From Mycobacterium sp. ITM-2016-00317 (GTDB lineage Bacteria > Actinomycetota > Actinomycetes > Mycobacteriales > Mycobacteriaceae), in assembly GCF_002968295.1 (NCBI RefSeq), contig NZ_CP134399.1:434001-498000 (forward strand): a DNA stretch of 64,000 nucleotides, given 5' to 3'. A model generated the notes under the pieces. That model saw nothing but the letters and a program-made list of their open reading frames with translations. It made no database searches and was not told where the DNA came from. Of this stretch, positions 48,770 to 59,880 are shown one piece after another; the stretch's first letter is position 1; every line of letters starts with the position of its first letter. A program made the translations under genes and the position numbers.

Positions 48770-51700
48770 GCAGGCTGATCTTCGAGCACCGCAGGCGCGT
48801 GCCCGCGCCGGCCGTGCCGAAGGGCACCATCACCATCGAGCCGCCCCCGGAGCTGCCGCGGGTGATCCCGCCGTCGCTGCTGCGCCGCGCGCTGCCGTAC
48901 CTGATCGTGATCCTGATCGTCGGGATGATCGTCGCGCTCGTCGCGACCGGGCTGCGGATGATCTCGCCGACCATGCTGTTCTTCCCGTTCGTGCTGCTGC
49001 TCGCCGCCACGGCGCTGTACCGCGGTACCGACAACAAGATGCGCACCGAGGAGGTCGACGCCGAGCGCGCCGACTATCTGCGCTACCTGTCGGTGGTGCG
49101 CGACAACGTGCGCGCACACGCCGACGAGCAGCGCGCCGCACTGGAGTGGTCCCACCCGGAACCGGCTGCACTGGTGAGCATCCCGGGCACCCGGCGCCAG
49201 TGGGAACGCGACCCGCACGACAGCGACTTCCTGGTGCTGCGCGCCGGGCTGCACGACCAGCCGCTGGGCACCACGCTGCGCGTCAAGGACACCGCCGACG
49301 AGATCGACCTGGAACCGGTGTCCCACAGCACGCTCCGCAGCCTGCTCGACACCCAGCGCACCGTGCACGCCGCGCCCGCCGGGATCGAGCTGACCAGGAT
49401 CGCGCGGATCACCGTCGTCGGTGACCAGGCCGAGGTGGCCGGTGCTGTGCGGGCCTGGATCGCCCAGGCCGTCACCTGGCACGACCCGTCGGTGCTCGGT
49501 GTCGCGTTCGCCGGGCAGCGGTTGGAGTCCCACGCGTGGTCGTGGCTGAAATGGCTGCCGCACACCGACGTTCCGGGTCAGGCCGACGGGGTGGGCCCCG
49601 CCCGGTACCTGGCGACCGATCCGGCCGAGCTGCACTCGCTGCTGGCGCCGGTGCTGGCCGAGCGGTCGGCGTTCACCGGTGACGGCCCCGCGCAGGCCAA
49701 GCACCTGCTCGTCGTGCTCGACGATCCCGACGCCGATCCCGGCCAGTTCGTCGGCCGCGGTCTGGCCGGGGTGACCGTCATCCACCGGAGCGCGGCGGAA
49801 CCCGACCGCGACCAGTACCCGGATCCCGAGCGGCCGGTCCTGCGCGTGGCCGCGGGCCGGATCCAGCGGTGGCAGAACGGCGGCTGGGCGCCGTACGTCG
49901 ACGCCGCCGACCGGTTGGGCGCCGACGACGCACGCCACATCGCGCGCCGGCTGGCCCGCTGGGACTCCAACCCCGACCACGGCCGGTCCGCGACCACCGG
50001 CGGCGCGGCGTTCACCACGCTGCTGGGGATTCCGGACGCGTCGGCACTTGACGTCGCGGCGCTGTGGGCGCCGCGCAACCGCGACGACGAACTGCGGGTG
50101 CCCATCGGGGTGACCGCGACGGGCGAACCACTGATCTTCGACCTCAAGGACGAGGCCGAGGGCGGTATGGGCCCGCACGGCCTGATGATCGGCATGACGG
50201 GCTCGGGCAAGTCGCAGACGCTGATGGCGATCCTGTTGTCGCTGTTGACGACCCACTCGGCCGACCGGCTGATCGTCATCTACGCCGACTTCAAGGGCGA
50301 GGCCGGCGCGGACATCTTCCGCAACTTCCCGCAGGTCGTCGCCGTGATCTCCAACATGGCCGAGAAGCGTTCGCTGGCCGACCGGTTTGCCGACACCCTG
50401 CGCGGTGAGGTGGCCCGCCGCGAGCAGTTGCTCAAGGAGGCCGGCGCGTGCAGGGCAGTGCGTTCAACTCCGTCACCGAGTACGAGAACGCCCGCATGTC
50501 CGGGGCCGCAGAGGCCGCCGACCTGCCGCCGCTGCCCACGCTGTTCGTGGTCGCCGACGAGTTCACCCTGATGCTGGCCGAGCACCCCGAGTACGCCGAG
50601 CTGTTCGATTACGTTGCCCGCAAGGGACGCTCGTTCCGGATCCACCTGCTGTTCGCGTCCCAGACGCTGGACGTGGGCCGGATCAAGGACATCGACAAGA
50701 ACACCTCCTACCGCATCGGCCTGAAGGTGGCCAGCCCCAGCGTGTCCCGGCAGATCATCGGTGTGGAGGACGCCTATCACATCGAGTCCGGCCGTGAGCA
50801 CAAGGGCGAGGGCTTCCTGGTGCCTGCGCCGGGTGCCCGGCCGATCAAGTTCCGCAGCACCTACGTCGACGGGATCTACGAGCCGCCGCGGGTGGACCGG
50901 TCGATCGTGGTGCACGCAATCCCGAAGCCACAGTTGTTCACTGCCGGATGGGTCGATCCCGAACCCGACACGGTGATCGTCGAGGACGGCGCCGACGTCG
51001 AGGTGCTGCCGCCCCGCAAGCTGATCACCACGATCGGTGAGCAACTCGCCCGCTACGGGCCCCGCGCGCCGCAGCTGTGGCTGCCGCCGCTGGAGGAGCC
51101 GATTCCGCTGCGCGAGGTGCTGCAGCGCTCCGGTGTCGCTGCGCAGCAATGGCGCTGGCCGCTCGGCGAGATCGACCGCCCCTTCGAGATGCGCCGCGAC
51201 CCGTTGATCTTCGACGCCACCTCGGCGTCGGCGAACGTGGTGATCCACGGCGGCCCGAAGTCCGGGAAGTCCACCGCGCTGCAGACGTTCGTGCTGTCGG
51301 CCGCGGCGTTGCACGCCCCGGGGGACGTGTCGTTCTACTGTCTGGACTACGGCGGCGGGCAGCTGCGGGCCCTCGACGGGCTGGCCCATGTCGGCAGCGT
51401 GGCCTCTCCGCTGGAATCCGAGCGGATCCGGCGCACGTTCGGCGAACTGGAGCAGCTGCTGCGGGCCCGTCAACAGCACGGCGCCACCGCGGGCAACGGC
51501 GGATACCGGGACGGTTACGGCGAGGTCTTCCTGCTGATCGACAACCTGTACGCGTTCAGCCGGGACAACACCGACACCTTCAATGCACGCAACCCGTTGC
51601 TGGCCAAGGTGACCGAGCTCGTCAACACCGGGCTGGCCTACGGCATCCACGTCGTGATCACCACCCCGAACTGGCTGGAGGTGCCACTGGCGATGCGCGA

Positions 51701-52767
51701 CGGGCTCGGCCTGCGCCTCGAGCTGCGGTTGCACGACGCCCGCGACAGCAACGTCCGCGCGGTCGCCAAGGACACCTCGCTGCGCGCCGGCCGAGAGCGT
51801 GCCCGCCGACCAGCCCGGACGCGGCCTCACGATGGCCGCCGAGCACTTCCTGTTCGCCACTCCGGCACTGGAGTCCATCTCCGCGCTCAACGCCCGCTAC
51901 CCGGGGCAGAGCGCCCCGCCGGTGCGGCTGCTGCCTGCCGACCTGTCGCCGAGCGTGTTCCCGACGCTCTACCCGGGCCCGGAGAAGGTGGTGCTCGGCC
52001 AGCGGGAAGAGGACCTCGCGGCGGTCACGGCCGACTTCGGCGACAACCCGCTGATGATGGTGTTCGGCGACGCCAAGACCGGCAAGACGACCCTGCTGCG
52101 GCACCTGATCCGGACCATCCGGGAGAACTCGCGGCCCGACCAGGTCGCGTTCACAGTGATCGACCGGCGCCTGCAACTGGTCGACGAACCGCTGTTCCCC
52201 GACAACGAGTACACGCCCAACATCGACCGGATCCTGCCGGCGATGCTCGGCCTGTCGGCGCTACTGGAGAAGCGCCGCCCACCCGCGGGGCTGAGCCCGC
52301 AGGAACTCAGCCGGTGGGACTTCCGCGCCGGTGCCAACGGATCCGGCAGCCACCTGCACTACCTGATCGTCGACGACGTCGACCAGATCCCGGACGGACC
52401 GGCCGTCAGCGGCCCGTTCGCCGGTCAGCGGCCCTGGACCGCATTGATCGGATTGCTGGCCCAGGCCTCGGATCTGGGTCTGCGGGTGATCGTCACCGCG
52501 AGGGCGGCCGGCTCGGCGCACGCGGTGATGACCGCGCCGCTGCTGCGCCGGCTCAACGACCTGCAGGCCACCACGCTGATGCTGTCGGGTAACCCGCAGG
52601 ACAGCGGCAAGATCCGTGGTCACCGGTTCTCCCGGCTGCCGGTCGGGCGGGCGATGCTGCTCGACGACGGCAACACCGCGGACACCCCGACGTTCCTCCA
52701 GCTCGTCAACCCTCTCGCCGAGGACACGGCCGCCCGAACCGGCCACAGCGGAAAGGAATACAGCTGA
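48766..52767 (+). CDS. eccC3: ESX-3 FtsK/SpoIIIE ATPase EccC3 (two frame breaks)
   Basis: The motor ATPase of ESX-3, about 1330 residues when read through. Two N-terminal membrane helices (about 40-85) are followed by three FtsK-like ATPase domains with P-loops [19 protein letters not shown] and GDAKTGKTT. Frame is lost at about 50441-50448 (one base missing before [15 protein letters not shown]) and again somewhere in 51740-51800 (one extra or two missing bases before [18 protein letters not shown]), after which the original frame resumes to the TGA at 52765-52767. EsxG/EsxH and PE/PPE substrates dock on the C-terminal domain. The stop shares a base with the PE5 ATG. Confidence 0.9.
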
Positions 52768-53081
52768 TGACCCTGCGTGTCGTCCCCGAAGGTCTGACCG
52801 CCGCCGGCGCGGCGGTGGAGGCACTCACCGCCAGGATGGCCGCCGCGCACGCCGCCGCCGCCCCGCTGGTCACCGCGGTCCTGCCACCGGCGGCGGACGC
52901 GGTGTCCCTGCAGACCGCAACGGGTTTCAGCGCCGCCGGTGCCGAGCATCAGGCCGTGGCGGCCCAGGGTGTCGAGGAACTCGGCCGGTCCGGGATCGGG
53001 GTCGGTGAGTCCGCGCTCAGCTACGCCACCGGGGACGCGATGGCCGCCACGACCTACATGACCGCCCGGGGCGCAGGGTGA
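52767..53081 (+). CDS. PE5: PE-family protein PE5
   Basis: A 104-residue PE protein with Pro7-Glu8 in [10 protein letters not shown], two long helices and the type VII secretion signal YATGD (YxxxD/E) after the second helix. It has no long C-terminal extension. PE5 pairs with PPE4 and is exported by ESX-3, contributing to siderophore-mediated iron uptake. It is encoded between eccC3 and PPE4 with 1- and 4-base overlaps. Confidence 0.92.
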   Translation: MTLRVVPEGLTAAGAAVEALTARMAAAHAAAAPLVTAVLPPAADAVSLQTATGFSAAGAEHQAVAAQGVEELGRSGIGVGESALSYATGDAMAATTYMTARGAG

Positions 53082-54682
53082 TAGCCGCCCCGGTGTGGAT
53101 GGCGCTGCCGCCCGAGGTGCATTCGGCGCTGCTCAGCAGCGGCCCCGGACCGGGCTCGCTACTGGCCGCGGCAGGGGCGTGGCAGTCCCTGAGCGCCGAA
53201 TACGCCGCTGCCGCAGCAGAGCTCACCGCCATCCTGGCGGGCGTGCAGGCCGGCGCATGGGAGGGGTCGAGCTCCGAACAGTACGTCGCCGCGCACACGC
53301 CCTACCTGGCGTGGCTTGCGCAGCAGAGTGCCGCGGGTGCCGCCGCGGCGGTACAGCACGAGACCGCCGCCGCCGCGTACGCGACGGCGCTGGCGACCAT
53401 GCCGACGCTGCCCGAGCTGGCGCTCAACCACACCACCCGCGCCGTGCTGGTGTCCACGAACTTCCTCGGCATCAACACGATTCCGATCGCGCTGAACGAG
53501 GCCGACTACGTCCGGATGTGGATCCAGGCGGCCACGACCATGGCGACCTACCAGGCGGTCTCGGGCGCCGCGCTGGCCGCGACCCCGACCGCGAACCCCG
53601 CCCCGCCGGTGCTGCTGCCCGGGGTGGGGGAAGCCGGCAGGGCGATGGCCGACGTCAGCGCGATGGCCGCCCAGATCCAGGCCACCGAGGCGGGTTCGGC
53701 GATGAGCCTGTCCGACATCATCGCCGACCTCATCCGGGCCTACGGCGAGCTGATCCGGTTCCTGTTCGAACCGATCATCGACTTTTTGCGTGACCCGCTC
53801 GGCAACACCATCAGGCTGATCACCGACTTCCTGACCAACCCCGCGCAGGCGCTGATCACCTGGGGCCCGTTCCTGTCCGCGATTGCCTACCAGGCGATCT
53901 CGTGGGTCGGCGCGTCGATCCTGTACCCGTCGCTGATCCTTCTCCCACTGATCGCGACCACGCTCGCGATCGTGCTCGGCGTGGGCGCCTACCTGCTGGA
54001 AAACCTGCCTGCCCCGCCCCAGGACACCCCCGCCGAGGAGCCGGCCGCGGCGTCCTCGCCTGCCCCGGCCCGCGCCGACCAGCCCGGCCCGGCCGTCGCG
54101 ATCAGCGCACCGCCGCCGCCGAGCGGGGTGGCCGCCACCGCCACGACGGTCACCACCGGAACAGCCCCCGCACCGGGTGCGCCCGCTACCGCGGTCGCCC
54201 CGTTCGTGCCGTACGCGGTGGCCGGCCGCGACCCCGAGGAGGGGTTCTCCCCGACGGTGGGCGGCTCCAGCAGCGCCAAGGCGCCGGCGTCCGGCATCCC
54301 CGCGGCGGCGTCGGGCGTCGCCGCCTCGGCAGCCGAGAGGCGTAAGCGCAGGCGCAAGCAGAAGGACGAGATCACCGGGCGTGCCTACGCCGACGCCTAC
54401 GCCGACTACGAACCCGAAGCCGGCGCCGACGACGGACCGCAGGCCCGGCAGGACCCCCGGATTGCCGCAGGGGAGCGCGGTGCCGGGCAGATGGGTTTCG
54501 CGGGCACCCTGGCCAAGGACGCCGAACAGGCCGGTGGGCTGACCACGCTGTCGGGCGGTGCGTTCGGCGGCGGACCGAAAGCCCCGATGCTGCCCGGCAA
54601 CTGGGACCCCAACTCTGGCGCCGACGCGGATCCCCGGAATGACGATCGACCCAACCACCACGATGGAAAGGAACAACCATGA
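53078..54682 (+). CDS. PPE4: PPE-family protein PPE4
   Basis: A 534-residue PPE protein. Pro11-Pro12-Glu13 in [14 protein letters not shown], the WxG-type turn in [15 protein letters not shown], then the helical hairpin that pairs with PE5 and is bound by EspG3. A central hydrophobic region (about 215-310) is followed by an Ala/Pro-rich linker and a basic block [12 protein letters not shown] near 425, ending hydrophilic. GTG 53078 overlaps the PE5 stop; the stop overlaps the esxG ATG. Confidence 0.93.
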   Translation: MIAAPVWMALPPEVHSALLSSGPGPGSLLAAAGAWQSLSAEYAAAAAELTAILAGVQAGAWEGSSSEQYVAAHTPYLAWLAQQSAAGAAAAVQHETAAAAYATALATMPTLPELALNHTTRAVLVSTNFLGINTIPIALNEADYVRMWIQAATTMATYQAVSGAALAATPTANPAPPVLLPGVGEAGRAMADVSAMAAQIQATEAGSAMSLSDIIADLIRAYGELIRFLFEPIIDFLRDPLGNTIRLITDFLTNPAQALITWGPFLSAIAYQAISWVGASILYPSLILLPLIATTLAIVLGVGAYLLENLPAPPQDTPAEEPAAASSPAPARADQPGPAVAISAPPPPSGVAATATTVTTGTAPAPGAPATAVAPFVPYAVAGRDPEEGFSPTVGGSSSAKAPASGIPAAASGVAASAAERRKRRRKQKDEITGRAYADAYADYEPEAGADDGPQARQDPRIAAGERGAGQMGFAGTLAKDAEQAGGLTTLSGGAFGGGPKAPMLPGNWDPNSGADADPRNDDRPNHHDGKEQP

Positions 54683-54972
54683 GCATGCTGGACGCTCACA
54701 TCCCGCAGCTGGTCGCCTCCGAGGCGGCGTTCGGCGCGAAAGCCGCGCTCATGCGCAGCACCATCGCCCAGGCCGAGCAGGCGGCGCAGTCCTCGCAGGC
54801 CTTCCACATGGGGGAGTCCTCGGCCGCGTTCCAGGGCGCGCACGCCCGCTTCGTCGAGGCCTCGGCGAAGATCAACGCGCTGCTGGACCTGGCCCAGGCC
54901 AACATCGGTGACGCGGCGGCCTCCTATGTGGCCGAAGACGCCGCTGCCGCAAGCAATTACACCGCCATCTGA
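54679..54972 (+). CDS. esxG: ESX-3 secreted protein EsxG
   Basis: A 97-residue WXG100-fold protein close to M. tuberculosis EsxG ([40 protein letters not shown]). The turn has HMG rather than WxG, as in other EsxG proteins, and the C-terminal secretion motif is YVAED. It forms a heterodimer with EsxH that is exported by ESX-3 and needed for iron and zinc homeostasis. AAGGAA precedes the ATG. Confidence 0.96.
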   Translation: MSMLDAHIPQLVASEAAFGAKAALMRSTIAQAEQAAQSSQAFHMGESSAAFQGAHARFVEASAKINALLDLAQANIGDAAASYVAEDAAAASNYTAI

Positions 54973-55008
54973 GCCGGCCCGCCGACACCTCACCGAAAAG
55001 AGACCCCG

Positions 55009-55296
55009 ATGTCACAGATCATGTACAACTACCCGGCGATGCTCGCCCACGCCGCCGAGATGAACAGCTACGCGGGTGCGCTCTACGCCGTCGGCGCGGA
55101 CATCGCCGCAGAGCAGACCGCGCTGCAGGCCGCCTGGCAGGGCGACACCGGCATGACCTACCAGGCCTGGCAGGCGCAATGGAACGGGGCCATGGGGGAA
55201 CTGGTCCGGGCCTATCGGGCGATGGCAGGCACCCACGAGATGAACACCACGTCGATGGCCGCACGGGATCAGGCCGAAGGCGCCAAATGGGGCTGA
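55009..55296 (+). CDS. esxH: ESX-3 secreted protein EsxH
   Basis: A 95-residue WXG100 protein (TB10.4 family). Trp-Gln-Gly lies in [20 protein letters not shown], and the N-terminus [18 protein letters not shown] is nearly invariant. Partner of EsxG, 36 bases downstream. Histidine and glutamate residues for a zinc site (AEM near His14, HEMN near the C-terminus) are retained. Confidence 0.96.
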   Translation: MSQIMYNYPAMLAHAAEMNSYAGALYAVGADIAAEQTALQAAWQGDTGMTYQAWQAQWNGAMGELVRAYRAMAGTHEMNTTSMAARDQAEGAKWG

Positions 55297-55305
55297 CGGG
55301 TTCCC

Positions 55306-56181
55306 GTGCGCGCTGACGCCGTCGAGCTGACCGCCGACGCGGCCTGGTTCCTCGCCGACGCGCTCGGCGCGGGGTCGTTCCCGTGGGTGCTGGCGGTGAC
55401 GCCGCCCTACAGCGACCACGCGGATCGGGCGCGGTTCGAGGCGGCACAGACCGAGCGGCTGACCCGGATGGGCGTGCTCGACGCCGACCGGGCCGTCGAT
55501 CCCGCGGTGGCCCGGTGGATCCGGCTGGTGTGCCGGCCCACCCAGTGGCTGGAGCTGCGATTCGTCGGCGAGCGCGGCGCGATGCTGCGCGGCATCGTCG
55601 CCCGCGACGCCGCGCGGACCGTGGTGGCGTTGCGCAGCGGCGGGTTGATCACGCTGACCGAGATGCAGATCGACCATCCGCAGGCGTTGGTGCCGGTGCT
55701 GACGGTCGGGCTGTCGGGCCGCCCGCCTGCCCGGTTCGCCGAGTTCACCCTGCCCGCCCGGGTCGGCGCCAAGGCGGACGACCAGATCCGCCGGGGCGCC
55801 TCGGTCGGGGACCTACTCGACTATCTCGGTGTTCCCGCGTCCGCGCGCCCTGTGGTGGTGGCCGCGTTCGAGGAGCCCCGCACCTACGTCGAGATCGTGG
55901 CAGGCCAGCACCGTGACGGGCACCGGGTCAGCACCGATGTCGGGGTCAGCGTCGTCGACACGACTGCAGGACGGGTGCTGGTCAGCCCGACCAAAGCCCG
56001 CGACGGGGAATGGATCTCGACGTTCGCCCCCGGTGAGCCGATCGCCGTCGCCGCCGCGGTCGAGCGGTTGACCGGCGCGCTGCCGGACGGACCGTGGTTC
56101 CCGGACCAGCCCGTGACCAGAGACTTCGACGACCGCAGGGTCGACAGCAGAAGCCAGAGAGAAGAGATATGCCACCGCTAG
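55306..56181 (+). CDS. espG3: ESX-3 PE/PPE chaperone EspG3
   Basis: A 291-residue cytosolic chaperone that binds the hydrophobic tip of ESX-3 PPE proteins. [20 protein letters not shown] and [19 protein letters not shown] match the family N-terminus; RCxxRG-type and beta-sheet core segments follow ([20 protein letters not shown]). GTG 55306 is the only start near esxH. The C-terminal 13 bases overlap eccD3. Confidence 0.92.
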   Translation: MRADAVELTADAAWFLADALGAGSFPWVLAVTPPYSDHADRARFEAAQTERLTRMGVLDADRAVDPAVARWIRLVCRPTQWLELRFVGERGAMLRGIVARDAARTVVALRSGGLITLTEMQIDHPQALVPVLTVGLSGRPPARFAEFTLPARVGAKADDQIRRGASVGDLLDYLGVPASARPVVVAAFEEPRTYVEIVAGQHRDGHRVSTDVGVSVVDTTAGRVLVSPTKARDGEWISTFAPGEPIAVAAAVERLTGALPDGPWFPDQPVTRDFDDRRVDSRSQREEICHR

Positions 56182-57631
56182 AGACCAACACCCTCGGTTC
56201 CGCCGCCGCCGTGGTGCCAATCGTCCGTGTCGCCGTGCTCACCGCCGAGCAGGCCGGTGAGGATGACGCCGAACGCACGGGCCGGATCACCGAGATCGCG
56301 CTGCCCGCCGAACTCCCGCTGCGCGAGATCGTCCCCGCGGTGCAGCGCATCGTGGCGCCCAGCGACGAGTCCGGCGCCGCGGCGACGCCGCTGAGCCTCG
56401 CGCCGATCGGCGGCGCGCCGTTCAGCCTGGACGCGACGCTGAACACGGTCGGCGTCGTCGACGGCGATCTGCTGGCGCTGCAACCGGTTCCGGCGGGTCC
56501 GCCCGCGCCGCGCATCGTCGAGGACATCGCCGACGCCGCGATGATCTTCTCCGCGTCCCGCGAAAAGCCCTGGGGGATAGACCACATCCGCCGCGGCGCG
56601 ACGGCCGCGGTGATCGGCCTGATCCTGGTCGCCACCGCGCTGTCGGTGGCGCACCGGGTGTTCACCGATTCGCTGATCGGACTGTTCGCGGTCAGCGCGG
56701 TCGCGATCGGCGCGGTCCTCGGGGCGCTGCTGGCCCGGGCGGCTCGCCACGACTGGCCACGGCACTTGCCGCGGCCGCGTTGCCGCCGGTCGCCGCGGCG
56801 TTCACGCTCGCGGTGCCCGGCGAGTTCGGCGCCTCCAACGTCGTGCTGGGCGCGGCGGGGGTGGCCGCCTGGTCGGTCATCAGCATCACCGTCGGCGAGC
56901 GCGCCGTCGCGCTGTTCACCGCCGTGGCCGCTTCCGCAGTCGGTGCGCTACTGGTGGCCGCGGCGGCGTCGGTGTGGACGCTGACACCGCTGCACATCGG
57001 CTGCATCCTGATCCTGGTGGGGCTGATCGTCACGGTGCAGTCCGCGCAGCTGTCCGCGATGTGCGCCCGGCTGCCGGTGCCGGTGATCCCCGCGCCCGGC
57101 GACCCCACCCCGTCCGCCCCGCCGCTGCGGGTGCTGCAGGATCTGCCCCGGCGCATCCGCGCGAGCGACGCGCACCAGACCGGCTTCCTCGCCGCAGGTG
57201 CGCTGCTCGGCGTCACCGGTTCGGTGTTCGTGCTCTGGCCCGCCGTCGGCGGTGACGGCAGCGTGTCTCCGTGGGCGTGGGTCCTGGTGGGCGCCGTCGC
57301 CCTCGGTGCGGTGCTGCGCGCCCGGGTGTGGGATTCGGCCTCGTGCAAGGCGTGGCTGCTCGCGCAGCCGTTCCTGACCGCGACCGCGCTGCTGGTCGTC
57401 TTCACGGTGACGGGCCGTTACGGCGCCGCGTGGTGGGCGCTGGGCGTGCTCGCCGTGCTCGTCGCCGCCTGGGTGGTGGCCGCGCTGAACCCGCGCATCG
57501 CCGAGCCGGAGACCTACTCGCTGCCGATGCGCCGCCTGCTGGGCTTCGCGGCCGCCGCCGTGGACGCGTCGGTGATCCCGGTGATGGCCTACCTCGTGGG
57601 GCTGTTCACTCTGGCGCTGAACGGATTCTGA
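56169..57631 (+). CDS. eccD3: ESX-3 membrane channel component EccD3 (frame broken)
   Basis: About 487 residues when repaired: an N-terminal ubiquitin-like cytosolic domain (about 15-110) and eleven transmembrane helices. The frame is lost at about 56736-56750 within TM2-TM3; adding one base gives [20 protein letters not shown] and a continuous frame to 57631. EccD forms the dimeric lipid-filled barrel of the ESX core. ATG 56169 lies within the end of espG3. Confidence 0.9.
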
Positions 57632-57662
57632 CGATGAGTGCTCACCCGCGGGTATCGGACCG

Positions 57663-59029
57663 GTGAGGCGGCGCGCGAGAGCGGCGCTGGCGGTGACGGC
57701 CGTGATGCTGGCGGTCGGTGCGTCGCCGGCAGGGGCGATCACTCCACCGGAGGTCGATCCGGGCGCGACGCCGCCGAGCGGCAGCGCCGGTCCGGCCGCG
57801 ACGATGGCCCAACGCAATCCGTGTGTCACCGCCACCGCGATACCGGGTACCGAACCCGGCGCCGTCGACCCGAACCGGTCGGCGCTGAACCTGGCGCAGG
57901 CGTGGACCCACAGCCGGGGCGAAGGACAGACCGTCGCAGTGCTCGACACCGGGGTCAAGCCCGGTCCTCGGCTGCCCGACGTCGAGGCCGGGGGCGACTT
58001 CGTCGCCTCCGGTGACGGACTGACCGACTGCGACGGCCAGGGCACCCTCGCCGCCGGCCTGATCGCCGGACAGCCCGGCGCAGAAGGCTTTTCCGGCGTG
58101 GCGCCCGAGGCCCGGATCCTCGCGATCCGGGTCACCTCACCGCGGTACGCACCCCGCGACGGCGGGGAGGACCCCGTCGTCACCCGCGCGACCGTGGAGG
58201 CGCAGGCGCTGGCACGGGCCGTCGTGCGCGCCGCGGACCTGGGCGCCCGGGTCATCAGCATCTCCGCGGTGACGTGCGTGCCGGCCGGGAAGAACTTCGA
58301 CCAGAGCGGCCTGGGAGCGGCGCTGCGCTACGCCGCGGTCGACAAGGACGCCGTGATCGTCGCCGCCGCGGGCGACGGCGGCGCGGCAGGCGGATGCGGC
58401 GCCAACCCGCTGGGCGATCCGGCGCTGCCCTCGGATCCGCGCAACTGGTCCGGCGTCACCGCCGTGTCGATCCCGGCGTGGTGGCAGGACTACGTGCTCT
58501 CGGTCGGCTCTCTGGGCCCCGACGGCACACCGTCACCGTTCACGATGGCCGGACCCTGGGTCGGCATCGCCGCCCCCGGCGAGAACATCGTGTCGGTGAG
58601 CAACGACGAAACCGGCGGACTGGCCGACGGCCTGCCCGGCGCTCAGGACCAGATCGACCCGATCCGCGGCACCGGCTACGCGACGTCCTACGTGTCCGGC
58701 GTTGCGGCATTGGTGCGCAGCAGGTTTCCCGAGCTGACCGCCCGCCAGGTGATCGAACGTCTCACCGGCACCGCGCAGGCGGCGGCCACCGCACCGTCGA
58801 ATCTCGTCGGGGCAGGACGCCTCGACCCGGTCGCGGCGCTGACCTGGAACGTCCCGGCGACCGCCGGAGACACCGACCCCGCGGCGGTCAAACCGGTCGC
58901 CGCGCCGCCACCACCGCCGACGCGCGACCCCGTGCCGCGGGTGGTCGCATTCGCCGGGCCGGCGTGCTGGCGCTCGTCGTGCTCGCCGTGTGCGTGCTGA
59001 ACGCAAGAAGGAAGGAGACGCCGTCATGA
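57663..59029 (+). CDS. mycP3: ESX-3 mycosin MycP3, catalytic residues lost (frame broken at 3' end)
   Basis: Subtilisin-like mycosin of about 455 residues: signal peptide, N-terminal extension (PCVTATAIPGTEPGAVDPN), protease fold, and a C-terminal membrane anchor. Asp95 of the triad remains (VLDTGVKPGPR), but the His position reads DCDGQGTLAAG (Gln126), the oxyanion Asn is Asp238 (VAAAGDGG), and the nucleophile Ser is Gly338 (IRGTGYATSYVSG). The rest aligns closely with MycP3. It should be proteolytically inactive yet structurally intact. One base missing near 58954-58962 separates the fold from the anchor GVLALVVLAVCVLNARRKE; the repaired stop overlaps the eccE3 ATG (ATGA). GTG 57663 start. 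Confidence 0.93.
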
Positions 59030-59880
59030 CGTTACGGCTCACTTTGGCGGCGCTGCTCGTCGTCCCGGCGGCGATGGCCTATCCGTGGGAGACCGTCGGC
59101 CGGCGATGGCTGCTCGGCGTCGCGATCGCCGCGGTCGTCGTGCTGTTCGCGCGCTGGCGCGGACACTTCGTCACCACCATCCTCGGCCGCCAAATCGGGA
59201 TCCTTTTGCGCCGCGGCCGGATCCGTGACACCGAGGCGTCCGGCGAGTACACCACCGTGACGCTGCGGCTGGAGCCGCGCGAGTCCCGCGAGCTGCCGCC
59301 GGCCCTGATCGCCGGGTACCTGGACCGGTATGGCATCACCTTCGACAAGGTCCGGGTGACCCACCGCGACGTGGACGGCACCCGCGTCACCTGGGTCGGC
59401 CTGACCCTCGGGGCGGCGGCCAACATCGCGGCGCTGTCCGCGCGTTCACCGCGAATCCCTCTGCGGGACACCGCAGAAGTGGCGGCCCGGCGCCTGGCCG
59501 ACCACCTGCGTGAGGCCGGCTGGGACGTGACGGTCGACGACGCCCCGGCCGCCCCGCTGTCCGGCGCGGCCACGGAGCGGTACAGCGGCGTGGACGACGG
59601 CCGCGGCTTTCTGGCCGCCTACCGGATCGCCGTCGACGGATCGCTGGACGAGACGTTCTCGGCGGTGCGTGCGCACGACAGCGGCGAAGTCTGGACGGTA
59701 GCCGAATCCACCGGCAGCAGAACGCGACCCGAACTCGCCGCGGCTTGCGTCCTGCGCACCGCCGACCGGCCGGCTTCACGCGCGCCGCTGCCCGGGCTGA
59801 CCCCCGAACACGGCAGACACGCACGCGCGCTGGCCGCGCTGGCGCCCGGCTCGGACCGGCGGCTGCTCAGTCGAACATGA
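59026..59880 (+). CDS. eccE3: ESX-3 core component EccE3
   Basis: A 284-residue protein with two N-terminal transmembrane helices (about 3-22 and 27-43) and a cytosolic domain, as expected for EccE, the peripheral component of the ESX membrane complex. VTLRLEPRESRELPPALIAG and VRVTHRDVDGTRVTWVGLTL are recognisable. Last gene of the operon. Its 3' end overlaps the convergent hydrolase gene by 14 bases. Confidence 0.9.
   Translation: MTLRLTLAALLVVPAAMAYPWETVGRRWLLGVAIAAVVVLFARWRGHFVTTILGRQIGILLRRGRIRDTEASGEYTTVTLRLEPRESRELPPALIAGYLDRYGITFDKVRVTHRDVDGTRVTWVGLTLGAAANIAALSARSPRIPLRDTAEVAARRLADHLREAGWDVTVDDAPAAPLSGAATERYSGVDDGRGFLAAYRIAVDGSLDETFSAVRAHDSGEVWTVAESTGSRTRPELAAACVLRTADRPASRAPLPGLTPEHGRHARALAALAPGSDRRLLSRT

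Noticed and set aside
54679..54972. EsxG as defective because it lacks the WxG motif
   Set aside because: EsxG proteins normally lack tryptophan at this turn; the partner EsxH carries WQG, so this is ordinary.
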